Program-made: the position numbers and the translations under genes
Shown here: one piece after another, positions 1 to 6,241 of the stretch
Layout: every line of letters begins with the position of its first letter
Numbering within the stretch: the first letter of the stretch is position 1
Notes under the pieces: model-generated
Seen by the model: only the letters and a program-made list of their open reading frames with translations
What the model was told of the DNA's origin: nothing
The model's database searches: none
Source of the DNA: JAJXWB01 sp039808645
GTDB lineage: Bacteria; Pseudomonadota; Alphaproteobacteria; Rhizobiales; Beijerinckiaceae
Assembly (NCBI GenBank): GCA_039808645.1
Contig: JBDHTL010000154.1
Coordinates: forward strand, 1-8,141
Direction: 5' to 3'
Length of the DNA stretch: 8,141 nt

Positions 1-76
1 TGGCTCCCCGAGCAGGACTCGAACCTGCGACCCAGCGATTAACAGTCGCTTGCTCTACCGGCTGAGCTATCGGGGA
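1..76 (-). tRNA. trnN: tRNA-Asn (anticodon GTT)
   Basis: Read on the minus strand this is a complete 76-nt cloverleaf with an encoded CCA end at the window edge (positions 3-1). The 7-bp acceptor stem pairs TCCCCGA with TCGGGGA. The D arm contains AGCTCAGCCGGTAGAGCA, the anticodon loop reads CTGTTAA with anticodon GTT, and the T arm carries GGTTCGAGTCC. It decodes AAC and AAU. A good sigma-70-type promoter lies about 20 nt upstream. Confidence 0.97.
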
Positions 77-96
77 CCGTTCCGGTGTGGGCCGTG

Positions 97-124
97 CCTA
101 TAACAAGGCCCACCGGAATTGCAA
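97..124 (-). promoter_or_regulatory. Promoter of tRNA-Asn
   Basis: On the minus strand a -35 TTGCAA (124-119) and a -10 TATAGG (102-97) are separated by 16 nt. Transcription would start near position 90, giving a leader of about 14 nt before the tRNA 5' end at 76. The spacer and -10 lie inside a larger inverted repeat at 80-118. Confidence 0.6.
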
Positions 125-163
125 AGCGCTAATCGCATCTGCGTCCAAAACCTTTCGCACGCC

Positions 164-193
164 TTGCGGTGGGGCCGCGCCCTGCGCTATAGC
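164..193 (+). promoter_or_regulatory. Promoter of tRNA-Cys
   Basis: The -35 TTGCGG (164-169) and -10 TATAGC (188-193) are 18 nt apart, or 17 nt if the -10 is read as CTATAG. The predicted start near 200 is only about 4-5 nt before the mature tRNA 5' end at 204, so the 5' leader would be very short. Confidence 0.55.
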
Positions 194-203
194 GGCGCGA
201 CGA

Positions 204-277
204 GGCCTCGTGGCGGAATGGTTACGCAGAGGACTGCAAATCCTTGCATCCCGGTTCGATTCCGGGCGAGGCCTCCA
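204..277 (+). tRNA. trnC: tRNA-Cys (anticodon GCA)
   Basis: This is a complete 74-nt cloverleaf with an encoded CCA end. The acceptor stem pairs GGCCTCG (204-210) with CGAGGCC (267-273), followed by T and CCA. The anticodon GCA is at 236-238 in loop CTGCAAA, and the T arm contains GGTTCGATTCC. It decodes UGC and UGU. The gene converges with the EcsC-family gene, with only 19 nt between them and no obvious terminator. Confidence 0.97.
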
Positions 278-296
278 CTTTCCTGCAAATTCGCGC

Positions 297-1157
297 CTAT
301 ACATTCGCGGACGCGTCGGCCGGCTTGTTCTGGCGCTTCGGCGTCAGGCCGCTGGCGATCGCAATCCGCTCGTATTCGGCGCGCACGATGTCGGGCGCGT
401 AGAGGCGCTCCAGCCGCCGCACGGTGAAATGGCCCTTCGCCAGCGACTGGAAGTGATCCGTGAACGCGATGTTGACCGCGGCGCCGCCGACGGCGCCGAT
501 GATCGGCACGGCTTGCGCGGCGAGCTTCTGCGAAACGACGACGCCGAACCGTCCGGCGATCTGGCCGAGCAGGCGCACGAGCACGGGCGCGGCCTCGTCC
601 ACCACGCTCTTCTGCGCGACATAGGCGGCGGCCTCCGACACGGATTTGGCGAGCAGGCCGCGCATGGCGAAATAGCCGCCGTCCATGAGGTCGGCGCTCG
701 CGCTCTGTCCGCCCAGCGCGAAGACCTGGAGGCAGGCGAGCGCGGCTTCGGGCTTGCTCAGGTCCTCGCCCTCGGCTCGGGCGATATCCGCGATCGAGCG
801 CAGCATCACCGTCGTCGACACCGGCAGTTCGACCGGCAGGCTCGCCAGGCCGAAAGCCCCGCCCGCGGCGCCGGAGGCCGCGGCCAGCGTGCGGTGGAAC
901 GCGCGGCTGTCCTTCTGCGGCTTGTTCTTCAGGCTGGTCAGCGCGACATGCATCGCGGCCTTCAGGGCCGCGCCGGCGGCCTTCGAGACGGCGGTCGAGA
1001 CCCGGGCGGGAACCAGCTTGCCGGCCATCTCGATCTGCTTGCCGAGCAGCGCGGTCGCGCGCGCGGCGAAGCTCGTCCTCTCCAGCGCCTCGACGGCGTT
1101 GGCGAGCGCGGCGAGATCGGCGGGCGTCATCGGGGAAGGCGAGTGGGCGTCGGCCAT
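297..1157 (-). CDS. EcsC family protein
   Basis: This 286-residue protein resembles the EcsC family (named after Bacillus subtilis EcsC), whose biochemical role is unknown. Two family-like blocks are visible. A glycine- and alanine-rich central segment at residues 95-132 contains GAAGGAFGLASLPVELPVS. A C-terminal block at 211-253 contains PIIGAVGGAAVN and then HFTVRRLERLY. There is no signal peptide; the glycine-rich hydrophobic stretches suggest membrane association, which is inference. I chose the ATG at 1157 because a GGAG Shine-Dalgarno lies 6 nt before it. An in-frame ATG at 1190 would add 11 residues but has no such site. The gene looks monocistronic and is convergent with tRNA-Cys. The family call is fairly sure; the function is not. 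Confidence 0.85.
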   Translation of the reverse strand: MADAHSPSPMTPADLAALANAVEALERTSFAARATALLGKQIEMAGKLVPARVSTAVSKAAGAALKAAMHVALTSLKNKPQKDSRAFHRTLAAASGAAGGAFGLASLPVELPVSTTVMLRSIADIARAEGEDLSKPEAALACLQVFALGGQSASADLMDGGYFAMRGLLAKSVSEAAAYVAQKSVVDEAAPVLVRLLGQIAGRFGVVVSQKLAAQAVPIIGAVGGAAVNIAFTDHFQSLAKGHFTVRRLERLYAPDIVRAEYERIAIASGLTPKRQNKPADASANV

Positions 1158-1552
1158 GTCTGTCTCCGCGGCTGCGAGCCTGGCGCGCATGAGATCGTAC
1201 GCGCGGCCCGATGTTGCAAGATCGCAACGCGGCCGCCTCGCGAAAAGGTCCGTCGACGCCGCGTCCGGGCCGAATTAACGATTTGACCCGGCCCCGCGTT
1301 AACCTCTCGCCCCGGTCCGGCCACGAATCGGCCGGCGCCTCGCCGCAGACCCGAATGCGCCGGCGCCGCGAAGGCTCCGGAAACGCGGGCGTTGCCGCGC
1401 TCCGGCGGGAGCGCGGGAAGGGCGCGTTGAGGCTTCGTTATACTAAACCCCGTCAACCCGAAATCTGAACGTATTCGCGTAAAAAGCGCGGATTTTGCTT
1501 CAAGCGATCTCGACGGGCGCCGCGCATTCTGTCCTCAACAACGGGGACCGAT
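1158..1552. other. Gene-free region with strong hairpins
   Basis: This 395-bp stretch separates two divergent genes and shows no credible coding sequence. It holds two TTAAC motifs (1275-1279, 1299-1303). An 8-bp inverted repeat GCCGGCGC/GCGCCGGC (1331-1338, 1357-1364) has an 18-nt loop. A perfect 9-bp hairpin CCGCGCTCC-GGCG-GGAGCGCGG spans 1395-1416 and overlaps an alternative CGCGG/CCGCG stem (1384-1399). A TATACT at 1439-1444 resembles a -10 box but has no good -35 at the right distance. Promoters for both flanking genes should lie here, and a small RNA or a structured leader is possible. Confidence 0.5.
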
Positions 1553-2173
1553 ATGTTCTTCAAACTTGCCAAAGCGATCTTCGGAGCCGGCCTCGCCGCC
1601 GCGGCCGTCTTCGCCGTCAGCCCGAGTTTCGCGGGCCCGGACAATGTCGGCTGGGCGCCGGTCGGCGGCGCGACCAGCGTGCCTTACGGCTGGGTCGAAT
1701 TCTGCCAGCGCTACCGCACGGAATGCGACAATGCCGGCGGCCTGCCGCGGAACATCGACCTGAGCGCCAAGTCTCTGCGCGAGATCGAGCGCATCAACCG
1801 CTGGGTCAACAAGAACATCGAATCCGTGTCGGACATGGACCATTGGGGCGTCATCGACCAGTGGGACTATCCCAGCGACGGCAAGGGCGATTGCGAGGAC
1901 TACGTTCTCCTCAAGCGCAAGCTGCTCGCCGAACAGGGCTTCCCGATGCAGGCGCTGCTCGTCACCGTCGTTAAGGACAAGAACAACGAGGGCCATGCGG
2001 TGCTGACCCTGCGCACCGACCACGGCGACTACGTGCTCGACAACATGAACGACGAGGTCAAGGGCTGGAAGCAGACGGGCTATCGCTTCGTCAAGCGCCA
2101 GAGCCAGGCCGACATGAACACCTGGGTGTCGATCGGCGAACCGACGAGCGCGCCGGCCTACGTCTCCCGCTGA
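1553..2173 (+). CDS. Transglutaminase-like cysteine peptidase (BTLCP family)
   Basis: This is a 206-residue exported protein. Residues 1-27 form a signal peptide with a likely cleavage site after SFA, so it should act in the periplasm. The mature part fits the bacterial transglutaminase-like cysteine peptidase family (formerly DUF920), whose best-known member, LapG, cleaves a large surface adhesin. The catalytic triad is readable: Cys114 in KGDCEDYVLLK, His148 in GHAVLTL and Asp163 in YVLDNMND. The acidic residues next to the cysteine (D113, E115, D116) resemble those that bind calcium in LapG. Cys51 and Cys58 could form a disulfide. The start is supported by a GGGGA site 5 nt upstream. No LapD-like receptor or adhesin gene is in the window, so its substrate is unknown. 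Confidence 0.9.
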   Translation: MFFKLAKAIFGAGLAAAAVFAVSPSFAGPDNVGWAPVGGATSVPYGWVEFCQRYRTECDNAGGLPRNIDLSAKSLREIERINRWVNKNIESVSDMDHWGVIDQWDYPSDGKGDCEDYVLLKRKLLAEQGFPMQALLVTVVKDKNNEGHAVLTLRTDHGDYVLDNMNDEVKGWKQTGYRFVKRQSQADMNTWVSIGEPTSAPAYVSR

Positions 2174-2188
2174 GAGCGGTCCGCTGCA

Positions 2189-2219
2189 AGGGCCCGGCGC
2201 CGAAAGGCGGCCGGGCCCT
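2189..2219 (+). terminator. Hairpin terminator candidate after the BTLCP gene
   Basis: A perfect 10-bp stem AGGGCCCGGC/GCCGGGCCCT begins 15 nt after the stop codon. Its loop can extend the stem by GCC-GAAA-GGC, giving about 13 bp with one bulged G and a GNRA tetraloop. No T tract follows, so this is a likely structure but not a classical intrinsic terminator. It could also be an mRNA 3'-end stabiliser. Confidence 0.55.
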
Positions 2220-2345
2220 GTCGCGTTCAGGCGGCGTTCAGCAGCGGCCCCTTATCCGAAAGCCGCGTCGCCGGGCCGTTGACCGGGCGGCCGAAACGGC
2301 GGAGGCTCCGCTCGCGCTACGCGGCGCCCAACAGGGAGAAATTTC

Positions 2346-2816
2346 ATGTCGATCCGTTACGCGGTCCCTGCGCTCGCTCTGGCTTTGGCCGGCGTGGCGA
2401 TGACCGGCCCGGTCCATGCCCAGGCCAACGTCATGCAGGAGTGCGGCAAGGAATATCAGGCGGCCAAGAGCGCCAACACGCTCGGCGGCAAGTCCTGGAA
2501 CGATTATCTGAAGGAATGCCGCGTCCGCCATAGCGACGACAAGGCGGCTGCGCCGGCGCCGGCCGCGCCCGCCGCAGGCAATCCGCTGAAGCCCGCCGCC
2601 GGCAAGGCGGCCGCCGCGCCCGCGCCGAGCGGTCCAGCGGTCTATCCGTCCAAGGTCGATCCGAAATACGCCAGCGAAAAGCCCGCCAAGCAGCGGATGA
2701 AGACCTGCGTCGACCAGTACAATGCGAACAAGGCGAGCGGCGGCAACGGCGATCTGAAGTGGATCCAGAAGGGCGGCGGCTACTTCAGCGAGTGCAACAA
2801 GCGCCTGAAGGGCTGA
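2346..2816 (+). CDS. Small exported protein with two cysteine modules
   Basis: This is a 156-residue protein. Residues 1-25 form a signal peptide with likely cleavage after VHA, so the product is periplasmic or secreted. The mature chain has two related modules joined by an alanine/proline/lysine-rich linker (about residues 65-117). Module 1 (30-58) and module 2 (118-150) share M-x-x-C, Tyr at +4, Lys at +8 and Trp at +18 from the first cysteine, and each ends in a second cysteine (Cys33/Cys58, Cys121/Cys150). Each pair probably forms a disulfide, which is inference. The pattern vaguely recalls PsiF repeats, and similar Hyphomicrobiales proteins are uncharacterised. A strong AGGGAG site lies 7 nt before the ATG. 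I cannot assign a function. Confidence 0.85.
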   Translation: MSIRYAVPALALALAGVAMTGPVHAQANVMQECGKEYQAAKSANTLGGKSWNDYLKECRVRHSDDKAAAPAPAAPAAGNPLKPAAGKAAAAPAPSGPAVYPSKVDPKYASEKPAKQRMKTCVDQYNANKASGGNGDLKWIQKGGGYFSECNKRLKG

Positions 2817-2840
2817 TCGCCCGAACCTTCGCAATCGCGG

Positions 2841-2869
2841 CGCCCTGGACCGAAAGTCCGGGGCGTCTT
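2841..2869 (+). terminator. Intrinsic terminator of the cysteine-module gene
   Basis: The 10-bp stem CGCCCTGGAC/GTCCGGGGCG (2841-2850, 2856-2865, one G-T pair) has a CGAAA loop and is followed by the T-rich tail TCTTGCGTT. It begins 24 nt after the stop codon. No T tract follows it on the opposite strand, so it mainly serves the plus-strand gene in this convergent pair. Confidence 0.65.
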
Positions 2870-2879
2870 GCGTTGAACC

Positions 2880-3458
2880 TCAGTGCCCGCCGCCGACATA
2901 GGCCGAAGCAGCGACCGAAATCCCGACCGCCGCCAGAATCATCGAGGCGTACCACGGCCAGCGCTGGCCGCGCGTGATGATCGCGACCGTGGCCACCGCG
3001 ATCGAGATGTGCAGCATCGTGACGGCGATCGTCAGCACGTGATGGCGATGGGCGTGAGCGTCGCTGGCGTGCAGGCGCGACTCGGCCTTCTTCTCGAAGT
3101 CCTCGGCCTGTTTCTTGATGTCGTCCTGCTCGCTGTCGTAGCGCTTGGCCTGCCGGGCGTATTCGTCCGCCTTCGGCCCGCCGTTCCCCGCGGCGATCTC
3201 GTACATGTTCTTCTTCATGCTCTTGGCCTGGAAGAAGTTCCACGCGTCCGTCGCCTTGTTCTGCAGCAGCACGGCCTCGTTCTTGGCGACCGTCACGCCG
3301 GACGTCTCGATCGTCTCGAGCGAGCCCACGGAAGCCGCGAGCACGGCGAGAATCGCGACGGTGATCGAGACCTTGGTGATGAAGCCGTCGTTGGCGTGCG
3401 CGGCGTGTTCGGCATGTTCGAGGTGCTCGAAATGTTCGGTCGTTCCGTGCTCGGCCAT
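2880..3458 (-). CDS. DUF4337 family membrane protein, His-rich N-terminus
   Basis: This is a 192-residue membrane protein. The first 24 residues carry histidines at 4, 9, 12, 15, 18 and 21, mostly every third residue and alternating with glutamate. A first membrane helix spans about 27-48. A long charged, probably coiled-coil segment follows and includes the family-like DAWNFFQAKSMKKNMYEIA (71-89). A second histidine cluster (130-140) leads into membrane helices at about 139-161 and 168-188. This layout matches DUF4337, a family of unknown function. The start at 3458 is preferred because GGGAGG lies just upstream on the minus strand; upstream extensions add arginine-rich sequence with no ribosome site. 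The gene is divergent from the methyltransferase gene. A role in metal handling is only a guess. Confidence 0.85.
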   Translation of the reverse strand: MAEHGTTEHFEHLEHAEHAAHANDGFITKVSITVAILAVLAASVGSLETIETSGVTVAKNEAVLLQNKATDAWNFFQAKSMKKNMYEIAAGNGGPKADEYARQAKRYDSEQDDIKKQAEDFEKKAESRLHASDAHAHRHHVLTIAVTMLHISIAVATVAIITRGQRWPWYASMILAAVGISVAASAYVGGGH

Positions 3459-3611
3459 GCGTCCCTCCCGCGCGACGGGCGTCGCGTTCGACTTCTCCCT
3501 CGTTAACGCGGGGAATCCATCGGACGCAAGCCGTCCCGGTCGCGTTTCCCGCGGCAATCCGCACACGACGAATTGGTAGCCGCGCCGGCCCGATGGACGG
3601 AGCCGTTTGCG

Positions 3612-3640
3612 TGGACAGGGCGGCGGCGAGGCCATATAAG
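3612..3640 (+). promoter_or_regulatory. Sigma-70-type promoter before the methyltransferase gene
   Basis: The -35 TGGACA (3612-3617) and -10 TATAAG (3635-3640) are exactly 17 nt apart, each one mismatch from consensus. Transcription would start near 3647, leaving a leader of about 74 nt that contains a GC hairpin (3691-3707) just before the ribosome binding site. This is the best promoter in the window. Confidence 0.7.
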
Positions 3641-3720
3641 GGCGCCGATCATTTCAGCGCGGGCGCACGAGCGTGGCCGCGCTACGGGCCCGGGCGGCCG
3701 CCGCCCGACGGGAGCGTTCG

Positions 3721-4419
3721 ATGCAGGGTCAGCAAGCCGCCGGTTCCGCCGAAGATTTCGCGGGTCTGCGCCGCACGGCGATCGAGTGCCAGATCCGTCC
3801 GTTCGGCGTCACAGACCAGCACATCCTCGGCAGCTTCCTCGAAATCCCGCGCGAAAAATTCGTGCCCGCCGGATTCGAGCCCGTCGCCTACGCCGACATC
3901 GAGCTGATCCATCCGCTCGCGGGCCGCAAGGGCGGCCGCGCCATGCTGCAGCCGCTGGTGCTCGCCCGCTTGATGCAGGCAGCCGACGTCGGCCCGGCCG
4001 ACCGCGTTCTCGATGTCGCCGGCGCAACCGGCTACACGGCGGCCGTCCTGTCGGGCTTCGCCGGCTCGGTCGTCGCGCTCGAATCGGACGAGGCCCTGTC
4101 GAAGGCCGCCGCCGCCAATTTCGAGGCGCTCGGGCTTTCCAGCGCGCAGGCCGTCTGCGGCCCGCTGGCCGACGGCTGCGCGGCCAAGGGCCCGTTCGAT
4201 GTCATCGTCGTCAACGGCGCGGCGGAGCAGGGGATGGACAGGCTGATCGCCCAGCTCGCCCAGGGCGGCCGGATGGTCCTGTTGAAGCCTCATGCGACCA
4301 GCGCATCGCGCGCATTCGTGTATCGCAAGGATGGCGACGCCGTGTCCGAACGCGCGCTGTTCGAGGCCGCGGGCAAGGCGATCCCGGAATTCGCAGCCCC
4401 GCCTGCCTTCGTTTTCTGA
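3721..4419 (+). CDS. Protein-L-isoaspartate O-methyltransferase family protein
   Basis: This is a 232-residue cytoplasmic SAM-dependent methyltransferase-fold protein. The N-terminal part has the family-like QIRPFGVTD (24-32) and IPREKFVPA (42-50). SAM motif I is RVLDVAGATGY (95-105), the acidic end of strand 2 is Glu121, strand 4 is FDVIVVNGAAE (159-169), and the post-III segment is LAQGGRMVLL (179-188). Genuine repair enzymes methylate isoaspartyl residues in aged proteins. Here the usual TISQP is AMLQP (74-78) and the glycine-rich loop reads AGATGY, so that activity is uncertain. I chose the ATG at 3721 because GGGAG lies 6 nt before it; a GTG at 3673 would add an arginine-rich 16-residue extension. 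It precedes tolC, a common arrangement in Hyphomicrobiales. Confidence 0.88.
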   Translation: MQGQQAAGSAEDFAGLRRTAIECQIRPFGVTDQHILGSFLEIPREKFVPAGFEPVAYADIELIHPLAGRKGGRAMLQPLVLARLMQAADVGPADRVLDVAGATGYTAAVLSGFAGSVVALESDEALSKAAAANFEALGLSSAQAVCGPLADGCAAKGPFDVIVVNGAAEQGMDRLIAQLAQGGRMVLLKPHATSASRAFVYRKDGDAVSERALFEAAGKAIPEFAAPPAFVF

Positions 4420-4435
4420 GCCGGGCGTCCGGCTC
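4418..4435 (+). terminator. Hairpin at the methyltransferase gene stop
   Basis: The 7-bp stem GAGCCGG-GCGT-CCGGCTC starts within the stop codon (last codon base pair of TGA) and is followed by GGGACAATTCG, without a real T tract. It may be a weak terminator or a 3'-end stabiliser, leaving tolC partly dependent on its own promoter. Confidence 0.3.
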
Positions 4436-4537
4436 GGGACAATTCGTCGCGTCGCGTCGTGTGTCGTATTTTTGCAGCGTGCGTCCAGTTTCTTGCCGCC
4501 CTTCACGTCGGGCGGGATGCAATTGGTTCGTATGGCG

Positions 4538-4555
4538 GTAAACTATCGAGTTAAC
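4538..4555. promoter_or_regulatory. Dyad operator candidate upstream of tolC
   Basis: GTAAACT-ATCG-AGTTAAC is an 18-bp inverted repeat with 6 of 7 half-site pairs matched. It lies in an AT-richer patch 65 nt before the tolC start. Its size fits a dimeric repressor operator, but I recognise no known regulator, and no regulator gene is adjacent. Confidence 0.3.
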
Positions 4556-4619
4556 AGGCGGCTTCAGACCGCCGACGAGAACAGGACGCTGCCTGCGGGC
4601 GGCGGGCGAGGTTGAACAG

Positions 4620-6113
4620 ATGCGTATGTGCGAAGCGGCGTCGGCCAGCCCTCGGCCTGTCCGCGTCGAGGGTGGCGTCGGTCGTTGGGAATTCGGGCGC
4701 GCCTCGCTTCGGATCGCCGCCCTGTCGGGCGTCGCGGCCGCCTTGCTCGCGGCGTCGCCGGCCAGCGCCGAGACGATGTCGAGCGCGCTCGCGCGCGCCT
4801 ATGCGTCCAACCCCGACATCAACCAGCAGCGCGCCTCCGTGCGCGGGCTGGACGAGAATATCCCGAAGGCCAAGGCCGGCTGGCTGCCCAAGGTGAGCGC
4901 GACCGCCTCGGTCGGCGCGCAATATACCTATCTGCGCGCGGCCCCGACGCGCATCGACGAGGCTCATCCGAACCGCCAGCGTCCCAACGGCGCGAAATAC
5001 GACGATGCGACGCCGCGCGGCTACGGCATCCAGGCGTCCGAGACCCTGTTCGACGGCTTTCGCACCCTGAACTCTGTGCGCCAGGCCGAATCGCAGGCTT
5101 TCGGCGCGCGCGAGACCATGCGCAACACCGAGCAGGCCATCCTGCTCAACGCCGCGACGTCCTACATGAACGTCCTGCGCGACACGGCGATCGTCAACCT
5201 GCGCAAGAACAACATCAGCGTTCTCGAAGAGCAGCTGCGCCAGACCCGCGACCGCTTCCAGGTCGGCGAAGTGACGCGCACCGACGTTGCGCAGGCGGAG
5301 GCGAGCCTCGCGCAGTCCCGCTCGGATTTCTTCGCGGCGCAGGCCAACCTGCGCGCCTCTGTGGCCGCCTTCCGCCAATATGTCGGCGTCGAGCCCAAGA
5401 GCCTGTCGCCCGCCAAGAGCGTGGAAGGCCTGTTGCCGAAACAGCTGAAGGCCGCGGTCGATATTTCGCAGGTCGAGCATCCCGCCATCGGCTCGGCGCT
5501 GCATAACGTCGACGTCGCCGCCTATGCGGTGAAAGTCGCCGAAGCCGCGCTCTATCCGACCGTGCAGGTCAACGGCGCGATCAATCGCCAGCTCGATTCG
5601 CAGGGCTTCACCGGACAGAAGCTGTTCTCGGCCTCCGTCACCGGCCAACTCAACGTGCCGATCTACCAGGGCGGCGCGGAATACGCGACGATCCGGCAGT
5701 CGAAGGAGCAGCTCGGCCAGGCGCGCCTGGCCGCCGATCTCGCGCGCGACCAGGTGCGCGCGCTCGTGGTGACCTATTGGGGACAGCTCGAGACGGCGCG
5801 CGCGCAGCTGATCTCCGGACAGGCGGCCGTGACGGCGGCGGAAATCGCGCTCAACGGCATCCGCGAGGAGGCCAAGGTCGGCCAGCGCACGACTTTCGAC
5901 GTGCTGACGGCGCAGCAGACCCTGCTCAATGCGCGCGTGGCGCTCGTCACCGCGCAGCGCGACCGCGTCGTGGCCTCCTATGCGGTGCTCTCCGGCATGG
6001 GGCAGCTGTCCGCCGCGCGGCTCAATCTCACAGCGCAGCTCTACGATCCGACCGTGCATCTCGATCAGGTGAAGAACAAGCTGATCGGAACCAAGACGCC
6101 CGACGGCCGCTGA
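4620..6113 (+). CDS. tolC: TolC family outer membrane protein
   Basis: This is a 497-residue outer-membrane channel for type I secretion and efflux pumps. The signal peptide ends after SPASA (residue 50); its hydrophobic core is preceded by an unusually long n-region of about 30 residues. The mature protein starts ETMSSALARAYASNP, as typical for TolC. The two-fold repeat of the family is clear. SETLFDGFRT (140-149) corresponds to LNVPIYQGGAEY (344-355), and the helical stretch 211-256 (FQVGEVTRTDVAQAEASL) corresponds to 415-461 (KVGQRTTFDVLTAQQTL). Residues 106-134 form an extra charged loop in the first barrel half. GAGG lies 8 nt before the ATG. No inner-membrane ABC or adaptor partner is nearby, so it probably serves pumps encoded elsewhere. 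Confidence 0.95.
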   Translation: MRMCEAASASPRPVRVEGGVGRWEFGRASLRIAALSGVAAALLAASPASAETMSSALARAYASNPDINQQRASVRGLDENIPKAKAGWLPKVSATASVGAQYTYLRAAPTRIDEAHPNRQRPNGAKYDDATPRGYGIQASETLFDGFRTLNSVRQAESQAFGARETMRNTEQAILLNAATSYMNVLRDTAIVNLRKNNISVLEEQLRQTRDRFQVGEVTRTDVAQAEASLAQSRSDFFAAQANLRASVAAFRQYVGVEPKSLSPAKSVEGLLPKQLKAAVDISQVEHPAIGSALHNVDVAAYAVKVAEAALYPTVQVNGAINRQLDSQGFTGQKLFSASVTGQLNVPIYQGGAEYATIRQSKEQLGQARLAADLARDQVRALVVTYWGQLETARAQLISGQAAVTAAEIALNGIREEAKVGQRTTFDVLTAQQTLLNARVALVTAQRDRVVASYAVLSGMGQLSAARLNLTAQLYDPTVHLDQVKNKLIGTKTPDGR

Positions 6114-6212
6114 CGCGCGCAAAGAGAGGGAAGCTGCCGTCTCGCGCGAAGCGCATTCACTCGGGACAGGCCGATTGCGGCCGCCGTCCACAGGCGGCGA
6201 GGGGCGATATGT

Positions 6213-6241
6213 TGCGCGGCCAGGCGCCGCGTGAGATTCTT
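6213..6241 (+). terminator. Possible tolC terminator
   Basis: The stem CGCGGC-CAGGC-GCCGCG (6215-6231), extended by two G-T pairs, is followed by the T-rich TGAGATTCTTCCT. It lies about 100 nt after the tolC stop. A second hairpin, GCCGCC/GGCGGC at 6180-6198, sits just upstream and has no T tail. Confidence 0.35.

Noticed and set aside
1..277. tRNA genes as attachment sites of an integrated element
   Set aside because: Both tRNAs are intact and no integrase, direct repeat of a tRNA 3' end, or mobile gene is present in the window.
87..1286. Open frame of 399 codons on the plus strand across tRNA-Cys and the EcsC gene
   Set aside because: It runs straight through a tRNA gene and is antisense to a recognisable EcsC protein.
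1416..1439. EcfG-type general stress promoter (GGAAG...CGTT) before the peptidase gene
   Set aside because: The spacer is 15 nt rather than about 18 and the upstream element is not GGAAC.
3673..3720. GTG-initiated 16-residue N-terminal extension of the methyltransferase
   Set aside because: It is Ala/Arg-rich, has no ribosome site, and the ATG at 3721 is preceded by GGGAG at ideal spacing.
4446..4465. Short GTCGC/GTCGT tandem repeats upstream of tolC
   Set aside because: Only about three imperfect 5-bp units, unremarkable in GC-rich intergenic DNA.
4551..6191. Open frame of 546 codons antisense to tolC
   Set aside because: It is arginine- and glycine-rich, shows no domain, and overlaps the clearly recognisable TolC reading frame. 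High GC content removes stop codons from antisense frames.
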